64,000 nucleotides of DNA from Prorocentrum cordatum (Eukaryota > Sar > Dinophyceae > Prorocentrales > Prorocentraceae). Under the pieces are notes generated by a model. That model was not told the DNA's origin. It saw only the letters and a program-made list of their open reading frames with translations, and made no database searches. The position numbers and the translations under genes were made by a program. Positions within the stretch are counted from its first letter, which is position 1. The number at the start of each line of letters is the position of its first letter. Shown here piece by piece: positions 43,413 to 54,105 of this stretch. The stretch covers positions 164,509 to 228,508 of the forward strand of contig CAUYUJ010002703.1 in assembly GCA_963575745.1 (NCBI GenBank), read 5' to 3'.

Positions 43413-45000
43413 AACACCATCGTCAGCTATTGGCCTATGCGGTGCATGAGGCTGAGACCCAGGTTGGTGGACGACTGCACGGTCCAAGCGCGCTCGCCGC
43501 CGTCCTGCCAGCAATGCCGGGGGCTGGGCGGCCCGGAGGGGAGGGCGCAACGGCCGCATGGGCCCGACTGGGAGTCTGATGTTCTCGGGCCATGGCTGGT
43601 TGGTTGATTGGTGGACGCACTGTTCGTGGATTTGCCTGGGTTCACCTGGGTTTATCGGGATATTCATGGGTGACGATCAGAAGAAAGGTCATACGCGAGA
43701 TGCCACCGGTACCTTACGCGGTGGCTTACGCGGGACGCCAGCGCGGCACGCTGCATCGGCGCCGAGGGCGCTTACGGGCGACCTTACGCGAGCAACTTAC
43801 TCGCCAATGTCGGCGAAGACGGCCCCTTTTTGTTTTTGTTGCGTCGCCGACATGGGCTCACCTTGACATATGTGCATCTGCCCTGACATATATCCGGCCT
43901 GATTCCCACAGGTCGATAGGCGGAGAGTCGTCAAGCCCTATAGGGCGCCGTCTTCGATTGTTCGCGATAGCGGCCGTTACCGGCCCGGGCCGCCCCCTTC
44001 CGCCCCCATCCCCTCCAGGTGCCGTCACGATTCGTGCTGATGCCTCGGCTTTTCTGAAACATTCGCACACGGCACAGGCGCGAAACGTGACGTTACTGGC
44101 CCCACTCCCCCCTCGCCCCCCCCCCCCCCGGTAAAGCCCCTATCGAGACGGATACTGAAAAACGCTCTCTTGACTACATGGTTGATTGATTGGGGTTTGG
44201 CGGCGGCTGATAATCATCATGCAGCCATGTCTGACAGGTGAGGTCCAAGCAGACCTCTGCGGCTCCCCAATCCCCGACTGAACGTGGCATTAAGAGTGGC
44301 GTCGAACCATATTGTGCTTTGATCCTCGGGGTGCTCAGATCTAGAGGGCAGGGCATCGATGCATGGAGCCGGCTGGGGTCCAAGGTGGCCTAGCACTGGT
44401 TCCGGCCAGCGCCAGCAAAAAGGGGAAGAACAACTTCGAGGTTCTGGGTTCGAGAAAGTCGCTTGCCCCTTTCGGCCTCTGGGGGCCGTTCTCGGGAGCC
44501 GGGACCGTCAGAAACAGATCCAGGGAGAAAATCTGCACCAGGTGGACTCCTAGGAGGGGTCCGGGGACTGATTTAGACCCCCTCTTTTGATAAATTTCCT
44601 GGGTCCCCATCCAGTGCAGGACCCCTGGACGCCGCCACGCCTCGCGAGGGTTTCGGGTGTTTATTTTGTTTTTGTTGCTGTCGTTTTTTGGACGGGACAC
44701 GGTCGCCTTGCTGACGGGCACGTCACTCCGTCCACCGCGGGCGTCAGGAATAGGGCGAGGAGCGATACGAATTGACCATGAAACCGTACCGGCGCCAGGG
44801 GGGAGGAGCGAACGTCCCCTCGCCAGGGGGAAGGACGTCAGGTCAGGTCAGGTGGTTCCTGGAGGTCTACTCGTCACACCACCAGCCGTGGGACTCGCTT
44901 GATATCTGAGCGTCGTCTTCGCGACATTCCTTCCATATGGAGCCGCTACGAAGCCCGACTGGCCTAACGAGCGGGGCTCGCGCTGCCCCTCCAAGGCGAT
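43413..45000. other. No recognised gene
   Basis: Includes CTTACGCGG-type short repeats at 43710-43800, a C run at 44119-44130, and at 44440-44590 a segment similar to 54640-54740 (GGGACCGTCAGAAACAG / AGGAGGGGTCCGGGGACTG against AGGAGGGGACCAGGGACAG). No supported coding sequence. Confidence 0.45.
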
Positions 45001-45622
45001 CCGCCGTTGGAGGAGGAAACGGAGGAGGAGGAGGAGGCGGCGGCGGCGGCGGAGGAGGAGGAGCTGCTGCTGCTCATCGACTTCGAGGATGCTGATCCAC
45101 TGGTGAGCAACAAAGAGGTAATCTATAAGGTCCCAGTAAGCCGGTCGCCAGCGCGCTATGCACCCATGCAACTGCATCCGGCTATGCACGCGAGGTGCTG
45201 GCTCAGCCAGCGTGGGCTCGCGAGCGGAAGGGGAAAACGCATGAAAACGTGAGACTCGGCACCCCGAGGCTGCACTGCCAACAACGAGATGAGCTGAAAC
45301 GCAACGCTCGGGGTCCCTTGCCATATACTCAGCTGCGCTGATACGCATCGCCTAGGGACCGTTGCAAAATTCAGCGAATCGTCGCGACCCAAGGTTCTTT
45401 CGCTCACTGGCTCATCGGTGCTGGCTCGGCAACAGAACAAGCAATTGGCTACGAATTGGATATTACGCGCACTGCGTCCACGTCTCGTCTACGACTCTAG
45501 CGTGCACCCATCGGGATCCGTCCGACGCCCTACCGTATCGTGGAGCATTCTGCCCTATCGTAGATTCCATCGTCCGGCCGCGCACGAAGGACATATTGGA
45601 CGATCTGCGCTGCCCTCACCCG
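45001..45622. other. GGAGGA/GGCGGC triplets (45005-45065) and unassigned sequence
   Basis: Triplet tract followed by low-repeat sequence. The plus-strand piece LLIDFEDADPLVSNKEVIYK (45071 on) and the minus-strand alternatives are all too weak to call. Confidence 0.35.
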
Positions 45623-47750
45623 CTAGCGGAAGCACTCCAACCAAGACGCCGCCTCGTCCTCGAGCCAGCCAGGAGGGGCCGGCCCCGCGTGGCGGGTCGC
45701 CACTCCCTCGGCCATGAACGCCCTCGTCACGGCCCCGCACATGGGCCGATGGGGCGCGGCCAGCATGGGCTTTCCCGTAGTGCCGTCGAAGCAAGGCTCC
45801 ACCTTCACGGCTTGGATGTCCAGCTCGAGGTCGTGCTTGGTCACCGTGGCGTCGCCAACCATGGGCTGCACCTTCGCGCGGTAGCCCTGTATCTCCTGCT
45901 TCAGGGCGCCCCCGATGTCGCATGTCATCAGGGCCTCGAGGAGCGTGACTGTGAGGCCCTAGAGCCAGAGCGCCTCCGCGCCCTCGTCCCTTGCCGTGGC
46001 CACGGTTTTTGCATTCGTCGATCATTTTCTGCAGCTACTGCAACACGGGGTTGCTCCGGCATGGTGAGCGTATCCAGCACGGTGCTCTTGACCAACCTCA
46101 GCTGCTGCGTGTTCTGGAGCGTGAGCATGACGAGGGTCTGGAGGCAGGACTTCAAATTCGCGTCTTTGGACGTCCAGTGTTTCTGTGACGGCGGCCGCCG
46201 CGGTGGGGCTTGCGTTTTCCCCTGCCCGTCCCCTTCTTGTCCTTGCCGTCCTCCTCCCTGTGAGGGGCCGCGCCTTCCCGGATGGTCGTATAGGCGTCGT
46301 GGTCCTGCTTCAACGCGCTCTTCGCCCCCTTTTGCTCGTGGTCCTCTCCTTTCCTCGTGTCTTTGCCAGAATTCCCAGACGCAGGGGAGGATGCCTGGGG
46401 GAGGCGCCAGCTCGCGCGGGCCGCCTGCGGGGTGGCTGATGCCGCTGACGTCATGGTCAATCGAAGTCGGTCTCAATGTCGGCGTGCTCGCCGCGCACGG
46501 CCTGGCAGTGGAACGGGTCGATGTACGTACTGGCTGGCACTTCGGGCCACGCCGAGACTGAACGCGGCCGAGCCGCAGTAGTGCGTTTGGGTCCGACGGG
46601 CCCTTGTCAAGGCGGGGAGGTCGGTGCTCTCGAAGGGCGCGGTGGGCCCGTCGGAGCCGCTCTCGATCCTCAGACGCGTCGCACGGGCGCCACGTTCGTG
46701 CTGGGGCTGGCGGTGCAAGCGCCCGGTGCTCCCCCGCGCCGACGCTCGGACTGTGGGCGATCCCAGTCGGTGCCGCCTTGAGCCGAGAGCCCGACGGAGT
46801 GGGGGGGACGTGGGTCGCCAGATGCGCTCGGAGGGCGTCGGGGCTGTCGCAATGCAACTGGCATGCGGCTTGGTCAGACCACTCCATCAGGGGGCACTGT
46901 GTGCTGACAGACGGTGTTTGAAAACCACGCTCTGCTCGAATGCCTCCTGGCGTGCTTGATGCAACTAAAAACAGTGCCACAGGAAATGCATATGTTATCC
47001 ACGCGTAGTTGTGATAGGATAGGCGGTGCACCGTGCCCTGGCAGTGTCGTCGCATTGACCTGGTGTTTTACCAGACCCCGCAAAGTCGCAAACCTAGCCC
47101 TGCACGCCCCCAGCCCACACACCAAGGGGTGAAAAGCCTCTTCGTCACTGTCGGTCCTGCTCGCAGGAGTGCTCTGGAGGGGCCAACTCCTGTCCCCGCA
47201 CCGTCGAACGCAAGGCCAGGAGGCCGCAATATCGAAACGCATCCGTCACATCGGGGTCGCCGAAGAAGGTCGCCAAGGTCGGTGGTTGCATTCGCTCCCT
47301 CAATTCCTCTCCCACTGGGTGGGACATGATCGTCTGTATAGAATTGTCTAACCCAACGGTGTGCGCCTTCGTCGGGGTTCAATTTTCCGTCCTCTAGCAG
47401 CGCCGGGACGGGCGCAGCCTTGCCCACCTCCCTAGCTCGTGTCTCGAACGTACATTCTCCAAAGAAAGCGCTCAGGAAGTGACGGTGGTGCTCGGGATCC
47501 CTTACAATCGGCTGCCACCACCCCAGCCTCCGCACCAAGAGTGCCACTACTGTATGGGGGATATCCCAGTCAGCGAAAACCTGGTCATCGAGCGGCGAGT
47601 GCCATCGTCCCCCTCCTGATGAGCGCGCCCATGGACATCCCTCGAAGTTTCTTGGCCAGGGTCTCGTCTAGCATCTTGACCTGGCTTGCTCGCAACACGC
47701 AGGGCTCCAGCCCCGACCACGCGGCCCCTGCCACTTTCGCCAACAAAAAT
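45623..47750 (-). pseudogene. LINE-type retrotransposon tail (post-RT and zinc-finger region), decayed
   Basis: Minus strand, at least seven frame changes. Blocks in order: LLAKVAGAAWSGLEPCVLRA and MLDETLAKKLRGM (47745-47600); ALLVRRLGWWQPIVRDPEHH and FLSAFFGECTFETR (47547 down); TLATFFGDPDVTDAFRYCGL (about 47275); a two-finger region, FHPLVCGLGACRARFATLRG with LVKHQV, then NICISCGTVFSCIKHARRHS (about 47140-46930); DSPDALRAHLATH (about 46845); a Lys-rich linker (46400-46160); SCLQTLVMLTLQNTQQLRLV (about 46140); and CDIGGALKQEIQGYRAKVQP to WLEDEAASWLECF (45922-45626). The SGLE..VL / AKKLR / VRRLxWWQ string followed by paired fingers matches, from memory, the region after the RT in dinoflagellate LINEs. 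The RT itself is missing; its place is taken by the repeat beginning at 47751. Confidence 0.7.
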
Positions 47751-48000
47751 ACGTAGCACCCCGCAGATGCGGATAAGAGTGAGGGGGCGGTGGGGACGTC
47801 GGCAGTCTGCGAGACTCTGGAGAAGCCCGCCGCAGGCAGCACAGTTAAACACATTATCAGAGTGAGGGGGCCGAGCGGACATTCATTATCCCTGGGTGCG
47901 TGGTTAAAGTGGAAATCCGTGGTGAGGATTTTGCCTGTTGCGTTGTTGTTGCTGGTGCTGGTGTTGTTGTAGTTGTAGATGTTGTTGAATCACTAAACAG
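47751..48000. mobile_element. Left inverted end of a 3.2-kb repeat-bounded segment
   Basis: GTAGCACCCCGCAGATGCGG, GAGTGAGGGGGC, GACATTCATTATCCCTGGGT, GTGGTTAAAGTGGAAATCC and TGGTGAGG lead into GTTGTTG triplets. The reverse complement of 50850-50960 shows the same order (TCATTCATTGTCCCTGGGTG, GTGGCTGAAGTGGAAATCC). Confidence 0.8.
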
Positions 48001-48111
48001 TTACTATTGTTGGACACCGCTTTGGCGCTCTCGCCGAGGCGCCGGCTACATGTCCATTGAAAATTAGGCTCACGCTCGAGCGGTGTGGAGGACCGCCCAA
48101 ACCGGCCCCCC

Positions 48112-48150
<39 letters not shown>

Positions 48151-49040
48151 CATTTTACCCGAACGCTCAGTGTTCTCACCAGTGCCAGGGTTTTCATACG
48201 ACGCCCGCCAATACCCCCACTTTGTGGGGGGGCCGGTTCAAGCTCTACCACATTTCCAAACGACTCTTCGCCACCACCCACACCCAGCTTCCCGCCCTAT
48301 GACGTTCGGACACTTCACTTCGTGGCATGCGGACGACCGTGGCTACTACACTGGCGCATGGTTTCAATGACTTCTTGTGGTAACATCTTGTGGAAACTAG
48401 CTTAGTATACGACGACGACGATTTGAAGGGCCTACGGTGCGAAAAATGATTTTATGTTGCGCGGTGCTAAAATTCCTACGAAACCCAATGGTTTTTGAAG
48501 ATTTCGGCGTGCGCACGGAAAGAAAAAACGAATGTGTCCCGCATGGTATTATTTGACAGGGATGATGGCCCTGGCAGGTGCGCAACCGTTGTTGGAGAAG
48601 TTCGAAGCACGTGAAGAAGTTGATCGCAAAAGCCCGTTTGACAGAAATGTTTTAAAAAAGTTGGGTTTCCTGCAAATCCGCAAGAGCGCGCGGGATGAAA
48701 TTGTGACACTTTTTTTTTAAAAAAAAAAAACATTGGTTTTTTGATGTTTTTATGTTGAAATCGCTACGAACACTAAGGTTTTGGAAGGATTTCGTCTTGC
48801 GCGCGCGAATGTCCACTTTACCTTATTTTTTGCAAGGGATTCTTGAAGTTTGGTTATTTTAGAACAAGAAATTTCATTTTATAGTGTTTTTTGCAAGGGA
48901 CAGCGGGGGGGAACAAAACAACCGGATCTTGATGACATCGTATTACCTGAGGCTTCCTCACGAAAATGATGAAAATGTAGCTGCGGCCTAGGCGCGGCGA
49001 GGGGGTCGCGCACCAGGGGTCCCAACAATAATTATTCTTT
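48001..49040. repeat. (CAA)n patch and a low-GC duplicated motif
   Basis: (CAA)n at 48107-48150. TTTTATGTTGCGCGGTGCTAAA then CCTACGAAACCCAATGG (48450-48500) is echoed by TTTTATGTTGAAATCGCTAC then GAACACTAAGG (48748-48790), about 295 bp apart. No gene is supported. Confidence 0.6.
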
Positions 49041-49055
49041 AGAATAAATAATGTT

Positions 49056-49086
<31 letters not shown>

Positions 49087-50055
49087 AACAACAACAAAAA
49101 CAACAAAAACAACAACGCTCCCGCTCGAGGCTTCCTCCTTTTTTACTCAGGGCTGGTGTTCTTCCTCGCCGCCGAAAGCCGCCGTCCTAACAAAACCAGC
49201 GCTCCCGCTCGAGAAGTCCTCCCGTTGTACCTTGGACTGGCGCGCTAGTCTTTCTCTCATCGGCGCCGCCCCCAGCAAAAACAACGCTCCCGCTCGAGGC
49301 TTCCTCCCTTCTTACTCAAGGCGGTGCTCCTCCTCGCCGCCGAAAACCGTCGCCCCGACAAAACCAGCGCTCCCGCCCGAGACTTCCTTACGTTTTACGC
49401 TGGAGCGGCACCCAACTCTCTTTTAAATTGGCACCGCTCCCAGCAAGAACAACGCTCCCGCTCGAGGCTGTCTCCTTTTCTCCTGAAGACGGTGCTGTTC
49501 CTCGCCGCCGACAACCCCCGTCCCGACAAAACCACGGCTCCCGCTCGATGCTTTTCCCCTTCTTACTCAAGGCGGTGCTCCTCCTCGCCGCCGAAAGCCG
49601 CCGCCCCGACAATACCAGCGCTCCCGCCCGAGACTTCCTTCCGTTTTACGCTGGAGCGGCGCCCAACTCCCTTTTGAATTGGCGCCGCTCCCAGCAAGAA
49701 CAACGCTCCCGCTCGAGATTTCATCTCTTTTTTCTCGGGACGGTACTGTTCCTCGCCGCCGACAGCCCCCGTCCCGACAAACCACGGCTTCCGCTCGATG
49801 CTTCCTCCCTTCTTACTCAAGGCGGTGTTCCTCCTCGCCGCCGAAAGCCGCCGTCCCAACAAAACCAGCGTTCCCGCTCGAGACTTCGTTTTGTTTTACG
49901 CTGGACTAGCGCCCTACTCTCTTCAGCATTGGCGCCGCTCCCAACAACAACAGCAGCCCTGCTCGAGATTTCCTCTGTTTCTTTTCAGGGCCAGGTCCTT
50001 GCCTCACCGCCGACAGCCCCCATACCCACAAAGGCAATCCTTTCGTTCGATACTT
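49041..50055. repeat. ~84-bp tandem repeat with higher-order structure
   Basis: Units carry GCTCCCGCTCGAG, CTTCCTCC, a CCTCGCCGCCGAAAGCCGCC segment and ACAAAACCAGCGCTCCCGC. Identical sub-variants recur first every ~168-170 bp (49111, 49281, 49449), then every ~251 bp (49449 to 49700; 49360 to 49611 to 49862; 49541 to 49791). That is dimers of 84 bp, then trimers. Because 251 is not a multiple of three, the 226-codon open frame across it is not a gene. Confidence 0.9.
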
Positions 50056-50109
50056 CCTTGTGCTTTACCCTTTGCTGGGGTTCCACTGGCGGTCTCGCAT
50101 CGGCGTAGC

Positions 50110-50600
50110 AAGGCGCTGGCGACCCACCTGCGACCCACGCCGCGACCCATCCGCGACCCACCCGCGACCCACCCGCGACCCATTTGCGACCCACCCGCGA
50201 CCCATCCCGCGACCCACCAGCGACCCAACCGCGACCCACTTGCGACCGATCCACATTGGCTTGAGGAAAAAACCGGCGCCTGCGGCGGGTTCGTTGCATA
50301 ATTTGTGAAACTTTGGCGCCTGCGGCGGGCTTCTCCAGAGTCCACCGCCCCCTGACTCTTCTCCGCATCTGCGGGGTGCTACGTACAACGAATTCGCCGC
50401 AGACGCCGGATTTTTCTTCAAACCAATGTGGATCGGTCGCAAGTGGGTCGCGGGGGTGTCGCGGGATGGGTCGCGGGGTAGGTCGCAAGTGGGTCGTGGG
50501 TGGGTCGCGGGTGGGTCGCGGATGGGTCGCGGATGGGCTCGCGGGTGGGTCGCGGGGTGGGTCGCGGGGGGGACGACGACAGCAAACAACACCAACATAA
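50110..50600. repeat. Large foldback of GGTCGCGGGT repeats
   Basis: Left arm 50110-50300 (GCGACCCACCCGCGACCCAC units, TTGCGACCGATCCACATTGG at 50240) and right arm 50378-50575 (CCAATGTGGATCGGTCGCAA at 50423, then GGGTCGCGGGTGGGTCGCGG units) are reverse complements around a centre at about 50338. The spacer holds TGCGGCGGGCTTCTCCAGAG and CGCATCTGCGGGGTGCTACG, the reverse complement of the motif at 47756. Confidence 0.85.
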
Positions 50601-50604
50601 GCAC

Positions 50605-50612
50605 TGGAAAAC

Positions 50613-50698
<86 letters not shown>

Positions 50699-50791
50699 GC
50701 AGCAGCAACCACAACAACAACAACAACCACAACAACAACAGCAACAACAACAACAACGACAACAACAACAACAGCAGCAGCAGCAGCAACC

Positions 50792-50828
<37 letters not shown>

Positions 50829-50960
50829 CCACAACACCAACACCAACAACAGCAACAACAACAACGCAACAACAGAACCCTCACCACGGATTTCCACTTC
50901 AGCCACGCACCCAGGGACAATGAATGACAGTTCGACTCCCTCACTCTGATTACGCTTGCT
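50605..50960. repeat. (CAA)n satellite and right inverted end
   Basis: CAA triplets with CAG and CAC variants to about 50875, then the inverted counterpart of 47860-47945, ending GACTCCCTCACTCTGATTAC. Confidence 0.85.
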
Positions 50961-51660
50961 ACGCCACGGTCTGGGGGCAAACCAGTATTTCTGAAGATTC
51001 GCCCATCCAACGCAGCCCGCCCGGATCCTAGCCTTGCCCTCGCGTCTGCTGCTCCCATTGGCATTCGTGCACCCTCCTAGATGTTGCAAGTCTGTCATCG
51101 CACGGCCCGACACGTGGCGTCCTGCCCCCTTCGTATCGCGGCAAATTGCCAAATGCACTTGGGTATTATGTTTTTTACGTGTATCTCTCGGATCGGTGCT
51201 GGAGGCGCCGCCAGGGATGCCCCAGCGCCGATCCGAGAGTCCGCGGGGACCTTCGAGTTTTGATATTAGGAGGCAACTACTGGGAGGTGTTCGTCGGAAG
51301 GGTTAAGGAGGATTAGGCCCCATTAGGGGGCTGTTACGCCCGATTGGGCAGCGGATTCAACGGGATGCAGCCAGATTATGCGGGAGAAAGCCGGATCAAG
51401 CCGGATTGAGCCCGATCATGCCAGATTCCAAACCAGGGCGAAGTCAGAATTAGACCTCCAACAAAATGCATCCGATTGTTTTCGTTTATGTCATGGGGGC
51501 CCTTCGCGGTGCACCCGCGACGAACCCCTCGGACCCTCTGGCCAGGCAGCCGGCGTTGTGATGCTCTGTCGAAGCGCGGCTGCTCGAGCAGCGCTGGGGG
51601 GCCCCAAGGATCGAGGGGCGAGGACCGAACCAAGTTTGGTGTGAGTGTGTATGGATTCGC
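50961..51660. other. No gene; hairpin at 51185-51239 and CCGGATTAAG-type repeats
   Basis: CTCTCGGATCGGTGCTGG (51185-51202) and CCAGCGCCGATCCGAGAG (51222-51239) form an 18-bp stem with one G-T pair and a 19-nt loop. 51300-51425 holds AGCCGGATCA, AGCCGGATTG and AGCCCGATCA units. No ORF of note. Confidence 0.6.
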
Positions 51661-52180
51661 CCTACGCCGCGCCGCCGCGAGCGTGCCCGCGACGCCCAAA
51701 AAGTGTGTGTGTGTGTGTGTTTTTGTGTTTGTGAGGGTGTTTGTGTGTGCGCGCGTGTGTGTGTGTGTGTGTTTGTGTTTGTGTTTGTGTGTGCGGCGCG
51801 TGTGACTTTGTGTGTGTGTGTGTGTTTTGCTCCGCCTCGTCGCTGCGCGCGAGGCCGCGATCGCCCAAAGAGTGCGCGCGCGTGTGTGTGTGTGTGTGTG
51901 CGTGCGTGCGTGCGTGTGTGTGTGTGTGTGTCTCTCTCTCTCTCTCTCTGGTCTTCGGTCTCTTTGCGACTTGCTCCGCCTTGACGCTGCGCGCGAGGCC
52001 ACGATCCCAAAATGTGTGTGTGTCTGTGTGTCTTCTCCGCCTCGACGCTGCGCGCGAGGCCGCGACCGCCAAAAGATGTGTGTGTGTGTGCGTAACCTGG
52101 GCCAGCCCGCGCGCTAGCTCAATCTGTTCTGATCACACCGCGCCGCCGCGCGCGTGGCCCAGGCACCCCGAAAAAAACTG
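51661..52180. repeat. GC cassette alternating with TG microsatellite
   Basis: A ~45-50-bp cassette, CTCCGCCTCGACGCTGCGCG + CGAGGCCGCGACCGCCAAAAG, occurs near 51663, 51828, 51970, 52032, 52136 and (diverged) 52308. Each copy ends in CCAAAA and leads straight into a fresh (TG)n run. Confidence 0.85.
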
Positions 52181-52216
52181 CGTGTGTGCGTGGGTGTTTG
52201 CGTATGTGGGTGGTGC

Positions 52217-52250
<34 letters not shown>

Positions 52251-52920
52251 TGCACTTGTGCATGTGTGTGGTGCGCGCGCGTGTGTGTCTGTGTGTGTGC
52301 GTGATTTTAACGCCCTGACGCCCCGCGCAGAACCGCAACGCCAAAAAGTGTGTGTGTGTGTATGTAAGTGTGTGTACGTGTGTGTGTGTGTGTGTGTTTG
52401 TGTTTGTGCGTGTGCGGGTGTGTGCGGGTGTGTGCGGGTGCATGTGTGTGTGTGTGTGGGTGGGTGTCTGTGTGTGTGTGTCTCTGTGTCTCTGTGTGTG
52501 CGTTTGCGTGTGCGTGTGCGTGTGTGCGTGTGCGTGTGCGTGTGCGTGTGCGTGTGTGTGTGTGTGTGTGGGTGTGCGTGTGCGTGTGCGTGTGCGTGTG
52601 CGTGTGCGTGTGCGTGTGCGTGTGCGTGTGCGTGTGCGTGTGCGTGTGCGTGTGCGTGTGCGTGTGCGTGTGCGTGTGCGTGTGCGTGTGCGTGTGCGTG
52701 TGCGTGTGCGTGTGCGTGTGTGCGTGTGCGTGTGCGTGTGCGTGTGCGTGTGCGTGTGCGTGTGCGTGTGCGTGTGCGTGTGCGTGTGCGTGCGCGTGCG
52801 TGTGCGTGTGCGTGTGCGTGCGTGTGCGTGTGCGTGTGCGTGTGCGTGTGCGTGTGCGTGTGCGTGTGCGTGTGCGCGCGCGCGCGCGTGGGTGTGTGTG
52901 TGTGTGTGTGTGTGTGGGCG
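52181..52920. repeat. (TG)n and (GTGTGC)n satellite
   Basis: Dinucleotide TG tract passing into about 380 bp of GTGTGC hexamers (52500-52880). This alternating purine-pyrimidine sequence could adopt Z-DNA. Confidence 0.95.
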
Positions 52921-53400
52921 TCTCTGGTATTCCGGGAGAGGGGCGTCTGTTTGGCCCAGGGGTCTGTTTCCTTGAGGAGGTGGCGAGAGCCCCCTGGTGG
53001 TGACCCCCCTGGCATGTGCCTGGGCTCCCTGAGGGCCTGAACTCCCTTCCCCAGGAGCAGCCGCTCATTCCGAGCAGTCTCGTATCCTGCGCGTGCTCCT
53101 CCTGTTTTTCGGCGGCGGGCTAGGGGGGAAGTGAGAAGAAGAAGGCCTTCTCAGAAGGCGGCGGCACTTCTCAGAAACCCTCGCGCCTCCCGAGAAGTTT
53201 TTTCCGTGTCTTCGGGGAGGGCTCAGAAAACTTCTCAGAAGGCCAGGGGGACTTCCGAGCCTCCCGAGAAGGCCCGCCCCGTCTCTCGCCCCCCTGGGCT
53301 CGCCGCCGCGCTTCTGATTCAATCCCACGCCAACGTAGCCGATGCATCGCCGACGCTGCCGATGCATCGCCGATGCGCTGGTGCTGCATCGGCATGGCGG
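52921..53400. repeat. CTTCTCAGAAG repeat and CGATGCATCG patch
   Basis: Several ACTTCTCAGAA / CTCCCGAGAAG palindromes at 53140-53275 resemble the inner part of the MITE-like element. CCGATGCATCGCCGACG at 53338-53395 belongs to the CGATGCATCGGCGA family. Confidence 0.6.
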
Positions 53401-53840
53401 CGCGATCCTCCGACCCCGTCAGCTCGGACCCCACCTGGGAGGCCTACCACAACGGCGGCTGCCCCGCCCGGCCCACATCCGCTCAAGATCGGTCCCCTCC
53501 CGTGGGCTCCACCCTGACCAGCGTTTCGGGGCGGGCCCCGCCGCGGCCACGCGAGAAGCCTCGCGAAGAGGAGAACCGCCGGGGCGGACCGCCATCGTCG
53601 CGGCTGGCCCTCCTTTGATGGGCCACTCGGTTTTCGGGCCCTAACGTGGACGGGTCCCTGGCGATGCTGGTCGGGAGGATCCGGGTACTCCTGGATGGAC
53701 GCATCGAGATCCGAAAACCTCGAAGAAAAGGACAGACGAGAGCCTCCGAAATCTCTTCCTCCTCCTCCCCCTCCCCGGGCAGGCCCACACCACGGGTCCT
53801 TAGAAGGCTTTGGCGTGGAGCCGCTGCCGCGAGCGAAGAC
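53401..53840. other. No recognised gene
   Basis: GC-rich. A plus-strand frame from 53394 (MAARSSDPVSSDPTWEAYHN) is possible but has no supporting motif or splice context. Confidence 0.3.
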
Positions 53841-53943
53841 CTGGGCCAGCGACCTGCGCGTCGTGGCGTTCGCCTCCTGCTTCTGCCAGGCCGCCCAGAA
53901 CTCCTCCAGGAACTCCTCGGGGGGTCGTCCGAGGAGCCCGGGC
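53841..53943 (-). CDS. Exon-like island, minus strand, unknown protein
   Basis: On the minus strand AAATCGGAG precedes GCCCGGG and CTGGCCCAG is followed by GTCTTCG, an AG/GT donor. The 103 nt read PGLLGRPPEEFLEEFWAAWQ then KQEANATTRRSLAQ, with strongly G/C-ending codons and an acidic-aromatic helix look. It begins about 20 bp from the second MITE-like element, which would lie in the upstream intron. Protein unknown. Confidence 0.45.
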
Positions 53944-53964
53944 CTCCGATTTGGCGGCGCGCAC

Positions 53965-54105
53965 AGGGGGTATAGGGGGAGGGGGGAAGGCTTTTCAGAA
54001 GGAGGCTGCTTCTCAGACGGCTGGCACTACATCTATAGATGAGGCCCGCGCCTTCTAAGAAGCAGGCTCCCTCTGAGAAGCCTTCCCCCCTCCCCCTACT
54101 CCCCT
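53965..54105. mobile_element. MITE-like palindromic element, copy 2
   Basis: About 141 bp. Left end AGGGGGTATAGGGGGAGGGG then GGAAGGCTTTTCAGAAGG; right end CCCTCTGAGAAGCCTTCCCC then CCTCCCCCTACTCCCCT. The arms pair over about 55 bp. Both copies share a left flank TTTGGCGGCKCGC, so the true boundary may lie slightly further out. Confidence 0.8.

Noticed and set aside
42275-43667. Long open frames of Met/Ile, His or Asp repeats
   Set aside because: They are the three phases of the CAT/CAG triplet satellite. All stay open because the triplet lacks stops.
49041-50055. CRISPR-like array
   Set aside because: Unit and spacer are not distinct; the whole ~84-bp unit repeats with drift, and there are no cas genes in this eukaryotic context.
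49428-50108. 226-codon open frame
   Set aside because: It crosses a tandem repeat whose 251-bp period is not a multiple of three, so each copy is read in a different phase.
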